64,000 nt of DNA, taken from NCBI RefSeq assembly GCF_000215955.2, contig NZ_AFNV02000016.1, forward strand, positions 1-64,000. The letters run 5' to 3'. Source of the DNA: Salinisphaera shabanensis E1L3A. GTDB lineage: Bacteria; Pseudomonadota; Gammaproteobacteria; Nevskiales; Salinisphaeraceae. Within the stretch, counting starts at the first letter, position 1; every line of letters starts with the position of its first letter. Below, piece after piece: positions 43,113 to 52,519 of the stretch. The notes under the pieces were generated by a model. The model was not told the DNA's origin. It worked only from the letters and a program-made list of their open reading frames with translations, and searched no databases. A program made the position numbers and the translations under genes.

Positions 43113-43181
43113 AATTGTCCTGAACAAACGGACGCCCGGCGCGGCAACGCACCAGCGCGGGCTCCATGGAGTAAGCAGAAT

Positions 43182-45842
43182 ATGGCGCAAACGACAGTCA
43201 AACAGCTGGCATCGGAAGTCGGTATTCCGGTGGAGCGACTGATCACGCGCTTGGCCGAAGCCGGTGTCTCCGCTTCTACGGAGAGCGACGGCATCAGCGA
43301 CGACGACAAGCTCAAGTTGCTGCGGCATCTTCGTGATAGCGGCGGCGCATCTCGGTCGGGCGGCAAGCTCGGTACCCGTAAAAGCGGTGTGTCAACACGT
43401 CGCCGCTCCACGTCAGAGCTGAAAGTGAATACGGGCCGCGGCGCAACGTCCGGCCGGACGGTGAGCGTCGAAGTGCGCAAACGTCGCACCTACACCAACC
43501 GCCAGCAGGAGGAGGCGCAGCCTGAAGCCGAGCCCGAACAGCCGGCCCAGCCGCCGCAGCCGGATCCCGAGCAGCAGGCGCGGGCCGAGGCTGAAAAGGC
43601 AGAGCAGGATCGCGTCGCTCAGGAAGCGGCCGAACAGGCGCGTGTCGAAGAAGCCAAGCGTGCAGAGGCCGAGGCTGCAGCCCAGCGCGAGCAGGAAGAA
43701 GTACTGCGCCAGCAAGCCGAGGAACGCGCCAAGCGCGAAGCCGAGATCAATGCGCAGCGTGAGGCGAAAGAAAAAGCCGATCGTGAAGCGCTCGATAAAG
43801 AGCGTGCCAAGCGCACGGTCAAGGTGGACGACGCGCGTTCGCGTGCTCAGGAAAACCTGCGTCGTGCCGCCGAGAACCACGGCCGCACGCAGGAAGATGT
43901 GGATCGCGAGAAAAATCGCGGCAAGCGCAAGGAGCTCCACGTCGCCGAAGGCAAGGAAGGCCGTCGCAAGAGCAAGAAGAAGCGCGTTACGCGTAGCAGT
44001 AGCAAGGTCAATGTCGCGACCGACCACGGTTTCGAGCGTCCGACTGCACCTGTCGTACGCGACGTCGAGATTCCGGAGCTCATCACCGTGGCCGAATTGG
44101 CTCAGCGCATGGCCGTCAAAGGCGGTGATCTGCTCAAGCGGATGATGAAGCTGGGTGTGATGGCCACCATCAACCAGACCGTCGATCAGGATACGGCACA
44201 TCTTCTGGTCGAGGAGATGGGCCACAATCCCAAGCCGGTCAAGTCGGAAACGGCGGAAGAAACGCTGATCGACGAAGTGCGCGCCGAGGAAAACGAAGTC
44301 GAAGGCGTGTCGCGTGCCCCGGTGGTGACCATCATGGGCCACGTCGACCACGGCAAGACATCGCTGCTCGACTATATTCGTCGCACCAAGGTACAGGCCG
44401 GTGAAGCGGGTGGTATCACCCAGCATATCGGCGCCTACCATGTGAAGCACGACAAAGGCGCGATTACCTTCATCGATACCCCGGGCCATGCCGCGTTTAC
44501 CCGCATGCGTGCCCGTGGCGCCGAAATCACCGATATCGCGATTCTTATCGTGGCTGCGGATGACGGTGTGATGCCGCAAACGAAGGAATCGATTCAGCAC
44601 GCGCGCGCCGCGGGCGTGCCGATGGTGGTCGCGGTCACCAAGATGGACGTACAGGCCGCGGATATCGACAAGGTGAAAAGCGGCTTGTCGGCCGAAGACA
44701 TCATTCCGGAAGATTGGGGCGGCGACACCATGGTCTTGCCGGTGTCCTCGCATACCGGTGAAGGTATCGACGATCTGCTGGACGCCATTCTGCTCCAGGC
44801 CGAAGTGGCCGAGTTCAAGGCGCCGATCGACGTGCCGGCCCGCGGTACGGTGATCGAATCCAGCCTCGAGAAGGGGCGTGGACCGGTCGCGACGATTCTG
44901 GTCAAGGCCGGTACGCTCAAGCGCGGCGACGCCATTCTGGCCGGCCCGCATTTCGGGCGTGTGCGCGCCATGTTCAACGAACTGGGCGAGCAGGTGAAAT
45001 CGGCTGGCCCGTCGATTCCGGTCGAGGTGCTCGGCTTGTCCGGCACGCCGGAAGCCGGCGATGACGCCTTCGTGGTGGCCAACGAGAAGCGCGCCAAGGA
45101 AATCGCCAGTCAACGCGACGAACGCGAACGCGAGAACAAGCTCGCCCAGCAGCAGGCCGCACGTCTGGAAGAGGTGTTCTCGGCGATCGGCGAAAACGGC
45201 CCGTCGGAAACGAAGGATCTGAATCTGCTCATCAAGGGCGACGTGCAGGGCAGTGTGGAAGCGCTGGTCGAGTCGCTCGGCAAGATCCCCTCGGAAGAGG
45301 TCAAGATCCGCATCATTTCCAGCGGTGTAGGCGGCATCAGCGAGTCCGATGTCGAGCTGTCGCTGGCGTCGAAGGCGATTATCATCGGCTTCAACGTCCG
45401 TGCCGACGCCAAAGCGCGCAAGGTTATCCAGGAATCGGGTGTGGACGTGCGTTATTACAGCGTCATCTACGAAGCGATCCAGGACGTGACCGACGCGGTC
45501 AGCGGCCTGCTGGGTACGGAAGTACGCGAAGAGATCATTGGTTTGGCCGAAGTGCGCGATGTGTTCCGGTCGTCCAAGCTCGGCGCGATTGCCGGTTGTC
45601 TGGTGGCCGACGGCAACGTCGTGCGCGGCCAGCCGATTCGCGTGCTGCGTGACAACGTCGTGGTCTATGAAGGCGAGCTGGAGTCGCTGCGTCGTCACAA
45701 GGACGACGTCAACCGCGTGCCGGCCGGCACCGAGTGCGGTATTGGTGTCAAGAACTACAACGACATCAAACCGGGCGACCAGATCGAAGTCTACGAGCGT
45801 ACGGAAGTCCAGCGCGCCGTGCAGACGGCCGAGCCGGCTTAA
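43182..45842 (+). CDS. infB: Translation initiation factor IF-2
   Basis: IF-2 is the GTPase that brings fMet-tRNA to the 30S subunit and promotes subunit joining. The 886-residue protein has an N-terminal IF2-N domain, a long charged low-complexity region rich in Ala, Glu, Arg and Gln (about 100-270), a second IF2-N domain (about 300-350), the GTPase with GHVDHGKTS (385-393) and DTPGHAAFT, and domains II-IV. One oddity: the G4 motif reads TKMD (486-489) where NKxD is usual. The ATG follows a GGAG site. The order nusA-infB-rbfA-truB-rpsO-pnp is canonical. Confidence 0.98.
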   Translation: MAQTTVKQLASEVGIPVERLITRLAEAGVSASTESDGISDDDKLKLLRHLRDSGGASRSGGKLGTRKSGVSTRRRSTSELKVNTGRGATSGRTVSVEVRKRRTYTNRQQEEAQPEAEPEQPAQPPQPDPEQQARAEAEKAEQDRVAQEAAEQARVEEAKRAEAEAAAQREQEEVLRQQAEERAKREAEINAQREAKEKADREALDKERAKRTVKVDDARSRAQENLRRAAENHGRTQEDVDREKNRGKRKELHVAEGKEGRRKSKKKRVTRSSSKVNVATDHGFERPTAPVVRDVEIPELITVAELAQRMAVKGGDLLKRMMKLGVMATINQTVDQDTAHLLVEEMGHNPKPVKSETAEETLIDEVRAEENEVEGVSRAPVVTIMGHVDHGKTSLLDYIRRTKVQAGEAGGITQHIGAYHVKHDKGAITFIDTPGHAAFTRMRARGAEITDIAILIVAADDGVMPQTKESIQHARAAGVPMVVAVTKMDVQAADIDKVKSGLSAEDIIPEDWGGDTMVLPVSSHTGEGIDDLLDAILLQAEVAEFKAPIDVPARGTVIESSLEKGRGPVATILVKAGTLKRGDAILAGPHFGRVRAMFNELGEQVKSAGPSIPVEVLGLSGTPEAGDDAFVVANEKRAKEIASQRDERERENKLAQQQAARLEEVFSAIGENGPSETKDLNLLIKGDVQGSVEALVESLGKIPSEEVKIRIISSGVGGISESDVELSLASKAIIIGFNVRADAKARKVIQESGVDVRYYSVIYEAIQDVTDAVSGLLGTEVREEIIGLAEVRDVFRSSKLGAIAGCLVADGNVVRGQPIRVLRDNVVVYEGELESLRRHKDDVNRVPAGTECGIGVKNYNDIKPGDQIEVYERTEVQRAVQTAEPA

Positions 45843-45869
45843 GCCGGCTCGGATACGGATACAGCGGAT

Positions 45870-46301
45870 ATGGCACGCGAGTTTTCTCGTAAGCATCGGG
45901 TCGCCGAGGAGCTCAAGCGCGAACTCGGGATTCTGATCACCACTGAGGTCAAGGATCCACGGGTTCGGCTGGTGGCGATTACCTCGGTGGAAGTGTCGGC
46001 TGACCTGGCCTATGCCAAGGTTTATGTCGGCAGTTTCGATGTAACGGCACCGCCGGAAGAGTCGAACAAGGCCATCGAAGGGCTCAATGCCGCGCGCGGC
46101 TTTCTCAAGCGTGCGCTCGGCAAACGGCTGCGTCTGCGTGTGATGCCCGAACTGCGCTTTATCGAAGACACCACCGAACGCGATGCCCAGCGTATGCGCG
46201 AGGTGATCAATTCGGCCGTTGCAGAAGATCGCCGTCACGGTGATCCGTTGGCCGACGACGATAACGCGGCCGACGATAGCGAGGCACATGGGCCGTCGTA
46301 A
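45870..46301 (+). CDS. rbfA: Ribosome-binding factor A
   Basis: RbfA is a KH-like protein that helps mature 16S rRNA in the 30S subunit. The 143-residue product has REFSRKHRVAEELKRELGILI, the ITSVEVSADLAYAKVYV strand region, and RMREVINSAV, with an acidic C-terminal tail. It starts 27 bases after infB, and its end overlaps truB by 14 bases. Confidence 0.96.
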   Translation: MAREFSRKHRVAEELKRELGILITTEVKDPRVRLVAITSVEVSADLAYAKVYVGSFDVTAPPEESNKAIEGLNAARGFLKRALGKRLRLRVMPELRFIEDTTERDAQRMREVINSAVAEDRRHGDPLADDDNAADDSEAHGPS

Positions 46302-47211
46302 GCGCGGTCAGGATATCGACGGGGTCGTACTGCTCGACAAGCCCGTCGGGTGTTCATCGAATACTGCGCTGCAACGCGTGCGACGCGCCTTCGATGCCCG
46401 CAAAGCCGGGCATACGGGTAGTCTCGACCCGTTGGCGAGTGGGCTTCTGCCTGTTTGTCTGGGGGAGGCCACCAAGGTTTCCTCCTATCTGCTGGCGGCG
46501 GACAAGACCTATCGGGTTACGGCGCTACATGGCACGCAGACCGCCACGGGCGACCGCGAGGGCGATGTGGTGGCACGCAGCGACGTGCCCATGCCCGACC
46601 GGGGCGCGCTGGAAGCGATACTGAGCGGGTTTCTCGGCCCTCAGCAGCAGATCCCGCCGATGTATTCGGCGCTCAAGAAGGATGGCAAGCGCCTCTACGA
46701 GCATGCGCGCGCCGGTGAAACCGTCGAACGCGAGCCCCGAGATATCACCGTGTACGAGATTCGGCTCATGGCTTGTGACGCCGAGACCTTTACGCTCGAA
46801 ACGCGCGTATCGAGCGGAACCTATATACGAACGCTGGTCGAGGACATCGCCGCGGCCTGGGGCAGCGTCGCCCATGTCGGCACACTCCATCGCACGGCCA
46901 TCGGCCGGCTGGGCGCCGAGCTGGGTATGACGCCGCTTGCCGATATCGAGGCCCGCGCGGCCGATAGCGGAGCGTTGGACGAATGGCTGCTGCCGCTTTC
47001 AGTGGCGGTTGCGGACTGGCCGAAAGTCGTGCTTGATCAAACGCGTGCGGCCGCCATGAACCACGGCCGCGCAGTCGATTGTCCGAGCGATACGGCGAAT
47101 TCCGAAACCCTCTGTATCGAAGACGAGGCCGGCCAAATGCTTGGCCTTGGGTATATCGATGAGAGCGGGATGCTGGCCCCGAAGCGGCTGTTTGCGCGTC
47201 CGCAACGGTAA
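46288..47211 (+). CDS. truB: tRNA pseudouridine-55 synthase TruB
   Basis: TruB makes pseudouridine 55 in the T-loop of tRNAs. The 307-residue protein has the catalytic Asp in GHTGSLDPLASGLLPVCLGEATK, then KTYRVTALHG, QQQIPPMYSALKKDGKRLYEHARAG, the SSGTYIRTLVEDI segment and a C-terminal PUA-like domain. The ATG at 46288 lies inside rbfA; the frame is open further upstream but only the part from MGRRKRGQD is conserved. Confidence 0.97.
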   Translation: MGRRKRGQDIDGVVLLDKPVGCSSNTALQRVRRAFDARKAGHTGSLDPLASGLLPVCLGEATKVSSYLLAADKTYRVTALHGTQTATGDREGDVVARSDVPMPDRGALEAILSGFLGPQQQIPPMYSALKKDGKRLYEHARAGETVEREPRDITVYEIRLMACDAETFTLETRVSSGTYIRTLVEDIAAAWGSVAHVGTLHRTAIGRLGAELGMTPLADIEARAADSGALDEWLLPLSVAVADWPKVVLDQTRAAAMNHGRAVDCPSDTANSETLCIEDEAGQMLGLGYIDESGMLAPKRLFARPQR

Positions 47212-47269
47212 TGGCACGACATCTTGCGGATACGCCGGCGTGAGCCGTGCTTCATTCGTCGAAACTGTG

Positions 47270-47299
47270 TTGTACAGTGCGGCGACAAGCCGCTAGAAT
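47270..47299 (+). promoter_or_regulatory. Probable rpsO promoter
   Basis: TTGTAC (47270-47275), an 18-base spacer and TAGAAT (47294-47299) form a plausible sigma-70 promoter within the 260-base truB-rpsO gap. It would give rpsO a leader of about 165 bases. Confidence 0.6.
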
Positions 47300-47347
47300 A
47301 TGTGCCTCGCGGCACAGGCGGCTGCTGCCCGGTGAATGGATTGCACG

Positions 47348-47418
47348 GGCTTTTTCCAAACCGTTGAGTGGGGATGAGAGCGAACGGCTCGCCCCGGTTT
47401 TGCTGTTTGGAAAAGGCC
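47348..47418 (+). promoter_or_regulatory. Structured rpsO mRNA leader, possible S15 autoregulatory site
   Basis: A 14-bp helix with one G-U pair (47348-47361 with 47405-47418) closes a 43-base loop that itself can fold (GGGG, then GAGC-GAACG-GCTC, then CCCC). It starts about 40 bases after the predicted transcription start and ends 53 bases before the rpsO ATG. In several bacteria S15 represses its own mRNA through leader structures of differing shape; a similar role here is inference. Confidence 0.5.
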
Positions 47419-47471
47419 GGGCTTTCCAGCTGGGCGGGGCTGCGGTGTTTGTATTGTGATTTGGAGTAATT

Positions 47472-47741
47472 ATGGCCCTGTCGACCGAAGAAAAAGCCGA
47501 AGTCATCAACAAGTATAGCCGTGGTACCGGCGATACCGGTTCCCCGGAAGTGCAGGTTGCGCTGCTGACGACCCGTATCAGCCAGCTTGGCGATCACTTC
47601 AACGCCCATAAGGCCGATCATCATTCGCGTCGGGGCCTGCTCAAGATGGTTAACCAGCGCCGCAAACTGCTTGATTACATCAAGCGTCGCGACGCTTCGC
47701 GTTACAAAGCCTTGATTAGCGAGCTGGGTCTGCGTCGCTAA
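47472..47741 (+). CDS. rpsO: 30S ribosomal protein S15
   Basis: S15 is a primary 16S rRNA-binding protein of the small-subunit platform. The 89-residue product is the standard length and has [42 protein letters not shown] and LISELGLRR. The GGAG site is 6 bases before the ATG. It has a predicted promoter and a structured leader of its own, and a strong terminator stands between it and pnp. Confidence 0.99.
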   Translation: MALSTEEKAEVINKYSRGTGDTGSPEVQVALLTTRISQLGDHFNAHKADHHSRRGLLKMVNQRRKLLDYIKRRDASRYKALISELGLRR

Positions 47742-47768
47742 GCGCGATCATCAGCCCCAGCCAACGAA

Positions 47769-47805
47769 AGCGCCCCTCGGTGAAAGCCGAGCAGGGCGCT
47801 TTTTT
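47769..47805 (+). terminator. Terminator between rpsO and pnp
   Basis: A long stem (47769-47775 with 47794-47800, extended by CTCGG/CCGAG, with a 2-base bulge and a 6-base loop) ends in a T-run to 47805. The pnp start is 26 bases on, so some read-through, or a further promoter, must supply pnp. Confidence 0.88.
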
Positions 47806-47830
47806 GTTTGAAAGACACAGGATAATTCTA

Positions 47831-49963
47831 GTGAGCAACGTCACCGTAACCAGTAAACAGACTTTCCAGTTCGGCGAACATGCGGTCACCCTCGAAACGG
47901 GTGAGATCGCACGTCAGGCCGATGGCGCCGTCAAGGTGAGCATGGGCGACACCGTGGTGCTCGTCACCGCAGTCGGCAAGAAAGAAGCCGCGCCGAACGC
48001 CGCCTTCTTCCCGCTGACCGTCAACTATCAGGAACGCACCTACGCCGGCGGCAAGATCCCGGGCGGCTTCTTCAAACGTGAAGGTCGTCCCGGCGAAAAG
48101 GAGACGCTGACCTGTCGCCTGATCGACCGTCCGATCCGCCCGCTGTTCCCGAAAGGCTTCTATAACGAAGTCCAGATCGTGGCCACCGTGATGTCGGTCG
48201 ACCCCGAAATTGATGCCGATATTCCGGCCATGATCGGCGCCTCGGCCGCGCTGAGTGTTGCCGGACTGCCCTTCGCCGGCCCGATCGGCGGCGCGCGCGT
48301 GGGCTATGCCAACGGCGAATACGTGCTCAACCCTAGCGCGACCCAGCTCAAGACCAGCGATCTGAACCTGGTCGTGGCCGGCACGTCGGACGCGGTACTG
48401 ATGGTGGAATCGGAAGCCAAGGAGCTGTCCGAGGAAATCATGCTCGGCGCGGTCCTGTTCGGCCATGAACAGATCCAGGCCGCCATCCAGGCGATCGAAG
48501 CCATGGTCGCCGAAGTCGGCAAGCCGAAATGGGACTGGCAGGCACCGGCCAAGGACGAGTCCCTGGCCGAAGCCGTCGAGCGCGTGGCCAAGAACGACGT
48601 CGTTGAGGCCTATCAGATCGCCGACAAGCAGGAGCGCGGCGCGCGCCTGGGCGAGATCAAGGAAGCCGTGGTGGCCGAGTTGGCGGCCGCCGAAGGCGAA
48701 GAGGGCTGGAGTCGCGACGACGTGAAGGGCGCGCTGGGTGCCCTCGAGAAGACCACCGTGCGTTCGCGCATTCTCGAAGGTCAGCCGCGTATCGACGGGC
48801 GCGACACGCGCACTGTGCGTGCGCTGGATATCAAGACGGGGGTGCTGCCGCGTACCCACGGCTCGGCGCTGTTCACGCGTGGCGAAACGCAGGCGCTGGT
48901 TGTCACCACGCTCGGCACCGGCCGCGATGCGCAGATGATCGACGCCGTCGAAGGCAAGTACGACGATCCGTTCATGCTGCACTACAACTTCCCGCCCTAC
49001 AGCGTGGGCGAAACCGGTTTCATGGGCAGCCCCAAGCGTCGTGAAATCGGCCACGGCAAGCTGGCCAAGCGCGCGATCATGGGCGTGTTGCCGGATCTGG
49101 AAAAGGAATTCCCCTACGTCATGCGCGTCGTGTCGGAAGTCACTGAATCCAACGGCTCCTCGTCCATGGCATCGGTGTGCGGCACCAGCCTTGCGCTGAT
49201 GGACGCCGGTGTGCCGGTCAAGGCACCGGTTGCCGGTGTCGCCATGGGCCTGATCAAGGAAGGCGACAAATTCGCCGTTCTGACCGATATTCTCGGTGAC
49301 GAAGATCATCTCGGCGACATGGACTTCAAGGTGGCCGGTTCCAACGACGGCATCACTGCCTTGCAGATGGATATCAAGATCGCCGGTATCACCCGCGAGA
49401 TCATGGAAGCCGCGCTGGAGCAGGCCAAGGAAGGTCGGCTGCATATCCTCGAGGTCATGGGCCAGGCGATCGACAAGCCGCGCCAGGAAGTCTCCGAGTG
49501 GGCGCCGCGCATCTTCACGATCAAGATCGATTCCGACAAGATCCGCGACGTCATCGGCAAGGGCGGTGCCACGATCCGCTCGATCACCGAGGAAACCGGT
49601 GCTTCGATCGATATCGAGGATGACGGCACGATCCACGTCGCCGCCGTCGATAAATCGGCGGCCGACATGGCGATCAAGCGTATCGAAGACATTACCCGCG
49701 ATATCGAAGCCGGCCAGGTCTATGAAGGCAAGGTCGTACGTATCGTCGACTTTGGTGCGTTCGTGAATCTGGTGCCGGGTCGTGACGGCCTCGTGCATAT
49801 TTCGCAGATTGCCGATCATCGTGTCGAGAAGGTCAGCGACGAGCTCTCCGAAGGCCAGACCGTCAAGGTCAAGGTTCTGGAAGTCGACCGTCAGGGCCGT
49901 GTGCGCCTGTCGATGAAGGAACTGGCCGAGAAAGCGTCGGAAGAGCCCAGCGAAGAGGGCTGA
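47831..49963 (+). CDS. pnp: Polyribonucleotide nucleotidyltransferase (PNPase)
   Basis: PNPase degrades RNA from the 3' end with phosphate and is part of the degradosome. The 710-residue protein has two RNase PH domains, the second with [14 protein letters not shown] and the catalytic region [22 protein letters not shown], then a KH domain ([21 protein letters not shown]) and an S1 domain ([30 protein letters not shown]). GTG at 47831 follows ACAGGA by a suitable distance; the frame continues upstream through the terminator and is not conserved there. It is the last gene of the nusA-to-pnp cluster. Confidence 0.98.
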   Translation: MSNVTVTSKQTFQFGEHAVTLETGEIARQADGAVKVSMGDTVVLVTAVGKKEAAPNAAFFPLTVNYQERTYAGGKIPGGFFKREGRPGEKETLTCRLIDRPIRPLFPKGFYNEVQIVATVMSVDPEIDADIPAMIGASAALSVAGLPFAGPIGGARVGYANGEYVLNPSATQLKTSDLNLVVAGTSDAVLMVESEAKELSEEIMLGAVLFGHEQIQAAIQAIEAMVAEVGKPKWDWQAPAKDESLAEAVERVAKNDVVEAYQIADKQERGARLGEIKEAVVAELAAAEGEEGWSRDDVKGALGALEKTTVRSRILEGQPRIDGRDTRTVRALDIKTGVLPRTHGSALFTRGETQALVVTTLGTGRDAQMIDAVEGKYDDPFMLHYNFPPYSVGETGFMGSPKRREIGHGKLAKRAIMGVLPDLEKEFPYVMRVVSEVTESNGSSSMASVCGTSLALMDAGVPVKAPVAGVAMGLIKEGDKFAVLTDILGDEDHLGDMDFKVAGSNDGITALQMDIKIAGITREIMEAALEQAKEGRLHILEVMGQAIDKPRQEVSEWAPRIFTIKIDSDKIRDVIGKGGATIRSITEETGASIDIEDDGTIHVAAVDKSAADMAIKRIEDITRDIEAGQVYEGKVVRIVDFGAFVNLVPGRDGLVHISQIADHRVEKVSDELSEGQTVKVKVLEVDRQGRVRLSMKELAEKASEEPSEEG

Positions 49964-49996
49964 TTCGCTGTCGACCACGACAGCCGCTTGTGAAAG

Positions 49997-50022
49997 GGCG
50001 CCCTGCGGGGCGCCTTTTTTTT
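49997..50022 (+). terminator. Terminator after pnp
   Basis: A 7-bp GC stem (49997-50003 with 50008-50014) with a 4-base loop is followed by eight T. Confidence 0.92.
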
Positions 50023-50023
50023 G

Positions 50024-50280
50024 GGCGCGGTACCGGCTTGAGCTATTACTCGAGAGACAGCAACAGGCGGTTAGCAGCGAACCTGCGTGCCAGGCCGCCT
50101 AACGTCAGGCCGTGCGGACCGAGTTGAGGGGGAACAAGCGTAAGAAGCCGTGTGATCTGCCTGGATCCCCTCGGCTGCGAACAAGCAGCTGATTATGGAC
50201 ACGTTGAATTTCGAACGGGACTAAAGCTGAGTGCGAAGAGTGACTTGCAGCGGAACTGCCGAACCTGAATTTATATAGCG
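50024..50280. other. Intergenic stretch without a recognised feature
   Basis: No convincing ORF, tRNA or terminator was found between the pnp terminator and the small-RNA terminator. There is a loose AGGCGG/CCGCCT inverted repeat around 50071-50100. The stretch may hold an undetected RNA or be spacer. Confidence 0.4.
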
Positions 50281-50285
50281 CCCAT

Positions 50286-50376
50286 AAAAAAGCCCCCTAG
50301 GGTAAGGGGGCAAGGTGCGAGAAAGGCCGTTAGGCCTTTCGGAGGAGATTCGGTATCAGCGTTTCCGCTGATGTTG
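50286..50376 (-). ncRNA. Predicted small RNA with an exposed anti-Shine-Dalgarno motif
   Basis: Read on the minus strand, the region holds three stem-loops in a row: a 7-bp stem with GAAA loop (50372-50355), an 8-bp stem GAAAGGCC/GGCCUUUC with loop UAAC (50340-50321), and a 7-bp C-rich/G-rich stem (50311-50292) running into a U-tract, a standard terminator. The linker between the first two stems contains UCUCCUCC, complementary to Shine-Dalgarno sequences and likely unpaired. A good promoter lies just upstream, predicting a transcript of about 91 nt. It starts about 67 bases past the phaR stop codon on the same strand and encodes no ORF. This is a prediction from structure; no known family was matched. 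Confidence 0.72.
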
Positions 50377-50382
50377 CGTTGC

Positions 50383-50410
50383 AGTATACCCGGCCTACGA
50401 CTTTAGTCAA
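50383..50410 (-). promoter_or_regulatory. Promoter of the predicted small RNA
   Basis: Minus-strand TTGACT (50410-50405), a 16-base spacer and TATACT (50388-50383) are close to the sigma-70 consensus. Transcription would start near 50376. Confidence 0.75.
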
Positions 50411-50442
50411 GTATCCTTTCTGCAAAAAATCGGGTTGCGTTT

Positions 50443-50973
50443 CTATTGGCCCGATTGCTTGTCTTGATCACTGTTATCGGCATCGGATTCGATAACTTGC
50501 GCGCTCGCATCATCTTTTTCTTTGCGCTTGAGGTTGGCCAGGAATTCGCGCCGTACGGTGCGCCAGATCGGAACCTGATACTGGGACAACTCTCGCAGGG
50601 CGGTCAGCGGGTTGTTCACATCCAGCAGTCGGCGCATACGATCCTTGAACTGCTGCTGCTGTTCGCTGAAGAACTCCAACGACAGTTCGAGATAGGAACT
50701 CACCGTGCTCTGCATGGAGTCGCCGTAGAAACGGATGATGTTACGCAACACCTCCGTGCGAAAGATCGGGTCGCCGCCTTCTTCCTGTTCACTGATGACC
50801 TGCAGAAGAATGCTGCGCGTGATGTCGTCGCCACTGCGCTTGTCGATCACCGTGAAATGCTCGCCCCGAATCACCAGCTGGCGGATATTTTCCAGCGTGA
50901 TGTAGCGGCTGACCTCGGTATCGTAGAGTCGCCGGTTCGGATACTTCTTGATGATGCGCGTGTTCTCACTCAT
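50443..50973 (-). CDS. phaR: Polyhydroxyalkanoate synthesis repressor PhaR
   Basis: PhaR represses phasin and other polyhydroxyalkanoate genes and is released by binding the polymer. The 176-residue protein has the N-terminal DNA-binding domain IIKKYPNRRLYDTEVSRYITLENIRQLV and the PHB-accumulation domain SILLQVISEQEEGGDPIF and LRNIIRFYGDSMQSTVSSYLE. The C-terminal third is glutamine-rich and then charged. No phaC, phaA or phasin gene is in the window, so targets lie elsewhere. A small-RNA promoter begins 33 bases after its stop. Confidence 0.94.
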   Translation of the reverse strand: MSENTRIIKKYPNRRLYDTEVSRYITLENIRQLVIRGEHFTVIDKRSGDDITRSILLQVISEQEEGGDPIFRTEVLRNIIRFYGDSMQSTVSSYLELSLEFFSEQQQQFKDRMRRLLDVNNPLTALRELSQYQVPIWRTVRREFLANLKRKEKDDASAQVIESDADNSDQDKQSGQ

Positions 50974-51085
50974 CCCGTGGCCCCGTCATACAAAGAAATA
51001 GCGCGGCGCGCAGCTTGCTGCATCGCGGCAATACGATTGTGCCAGATCGGCCGGCGCAAACGTAGGGCGTTGAGTCGGCGGCAAT

Positions 51086-51113
51086 AAAAACGCCCGCGCG
51101 AGGCGGGCGTTTT
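51086..51113 (-). terminator. Terminator of dksA
   Basis: A 7-bp GC-rich stem (51091-51097 with 51103-51109), extended by A-T pairs, is followed on the minus strand by a T-run (the A-run at 51086-51090). The flanking T's on the other side could make it work in both directions. Confidence 0.85.
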
Positions 51114-51134
51114 GGGCCGGTGAAGTGTGCGCGT

Positions 51135-51578
51135 TCAGCGACCGAGCTGGCGCTCGCGAATTTCGTCCAGGCTCTTGCAGTCCACGCACAGCGTCGCTGT
51201 GGGACGCGCTTCCAGGCGCCGAATACCGATTTCCGTACCGCAGGTATCGCAGAACCCGTATTCGTCGCGGTCAACTCGTGCTATGCCTTGATCGATCTTG
51301 CGAATAAGTTTTCGCTCACGATCACGGGTGCGCAGTTCGAGGCTGAACTCCGATTCCTGGCTCGCACGATCGGTCGGGTCCGGGAAGTTCGCCGCCTCGT
51401 CCTTCATGTGATGCATGGTGCGATCGACTTCTTCCATGAGCTCCCGTTTCCAGTTCATCAGGATATGGCGGAAGTGATCGCGCTGCGCCTCATTCATATA
51501 CTCTTCACCCTCTTTCGGGGTGTAAGGCGTAAATTGCTGAGGCGCCTCGAGTTTCGATTGTTTTTGAGTTGCAGCCAT
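51135..51578 (-). CDS. dksA: RNA polymerase-binding transcription factor DksA
   Basis: DksA binds the secondary channel of RNA polymerase and works with ppGpp in the stringent response. The 147-residue protein has the coiled coil (FRHILMNWKRELMEEVDRTMHHM), the acidic tip DPTDRASQE, and a four-cysteine zinc finger (CDTCG and CVDCK) with all four Cys present, so it is the zinc-dependent form. The ATG at 51578 follows GAGGG. It has its own promoter and terminator. Confidence 0.97.
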   Translation of the reverse strand: MAATQKQSKLEAPQQFTPYTPKEGEEYMNEAQRDHFRHILMNWKRELMEEVDRTMHHMKDEAANFPDPTDRASQESEFSLELRTRDRERKLIRKIDQGIARVDRDEYGFCDTCGTEIGIRRLEARPTATLCVDCKSLDEIRERQLGR

Positions 51579-51594
51579 GCGGCCCTCGGGTCAG

Positions 51595-51623
51595 ATAACA
51601 GCGCGTACGTTTAGCATGGTCAA
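51595..51623 (-). promoter_or_regulatory. Probable dksA promoter
   Basis: Minus-strand TTGACC (51623-51618), 17 bases, and TGTTAT (51600-51595) match sigma-70 elements moderately, 17 bases before the dksA start codon; the leader would be very short. Confidence 0.45.
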
Positions 51624-51724
51624 GTACGTTCGTGCAACGGTTTTCTTAACGTGCGTGCGATTCTGGCATGGTTCTGGCAAACTTGCGGCTCCCGCAAACT
51701 CCCGCCGTCTCCGGCTTTTTGTCC

Positions 51725-52519
51725 ATGACGCTTGGCGCGCTGCTTTTTGATGTCGACGGCACTCTGGCCGATACGGAACCCGAGGGCCACCTGCCGGCCT
51801 ACAACCGGGCGTTCAAGGAATATGGTCTGGATTGGCGCTGGACCAAAAAGCTCTACCGCAAGCTGCTTTTGATCTCGGGCGGGCGAGAGCGCATCAATCA
51901 CTATCTCGACAGCTACGAGCCCGAGCTCGGACCCAACGACGAACGCGTGCGTGAAGATCGCGATAGCTGGGTTGCCGAGCTGCATCAGAGCAAGTCCCGA
52001 TACTTCCGTGATCGCCTGCGCAAGGGCCGGGTGCCGCTTCGCGCAGGCGTGGCCCGGCTGATTCGCGAAGCCGGCGAGTCCGGCTTGCGTATCGCGATCG
52101 TCACCAATGCGACCCGGGCCACCCTCGAGCCGTTTCTGGCCTATGCGCTCGGAGACGAACTGTTGTCGTATATCGAATTGACCGTCTGCGGTGATGAGGT
52201 GGACAACAAAAAGCCGGCGCCGGACGTGTATCGCATGGCCTGTGAACGGCTTGGCTGCGACCCGGGCGAATGTATCGCTATCGAAGATTCGAATGCGGGT
52301 GTGCGGGCCGCGCACGGGGCGCAGGTGCCGGCGCTGGTCACCGTCAACGCCGATACGCGCGATCAGGTGTTCGATAGCGCCAGTGCGGTGCTGGATTCGC
52401 TGGGCGAGCCGGATCTGCCGGTGACCATTCTCAAGTCGCCAGGGTTCGATTTCGACTACGTCAATCTGGACGTGTTGCGCCGTATCAACAACGAAGCCGC
52501 GCCTGCTTCGGCGGATTAG
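51725..52519 (+). CDS. HAD hydrolase, CbbY/Gph-like phosphatase
   Basis: A haloacid-dehalogenase phosphatase of about 264 residues, close to CbbY and phosphoglycolate phosphatase types. Motif I is LLFDVDGTLADTE with the nucleophile Asp, motif II is VTNAT, motif III the lysine in DNKKPAPDVYRMA and motif IV IAIEDSNAGVRAA. A helical cap domain lies between motifs I and II (about residues 18-90). The ATG at 51725 starts close to motif I; ATG at 51668 would add 19 residues. The stop overlaps the convergent cysZ stop by 4 bases. The substrate (2-phosphoglycolate or a sugar bisphosphate) cannot be read from sequence. Confidence 0.88.
   Translation: MTLGALLFDVDGTLADTEPEGHLPAYNRAFKEYGLDWRWTKKLYRKLLLISGGRERINHYLDSYEPELGPNDERVREDRDSWVAELHQSKSRYFRDRLRKGRVPLRAGVARLIREAGESGLRIAIVTNATRATLEPFLAYALGDELLSYIELTVCGDEVDNKKPAPDVYRMACERLGCDPGECIAIEDSNAGVRAAHGAQVPALVTVNADTRDQVFDSASAVLDSLGEPDLPVTILKSPGFDFDYVNLDVLRRINNEAAPASAD

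Noticed and set aside
43413-46289. A 958-residue open frame antisense to infB
   Set aside because: It lies wholly opposite the infB and rbfA genes, whose motifs are unmistakable. Long antisense frames are common in GC-rich genes with biased third positions.
47828-49978. A 716-residue open frame antisense to pnp
   Set aside because: Same cause; pnp has all its domains on the plus strand and the antisense translation has no recognisable motif.
50446-51087. A 213-residue plus-strand ORF opposite phaR
   Set aside because: phaR motifs are clear on the minus strand; the plus translation has none.
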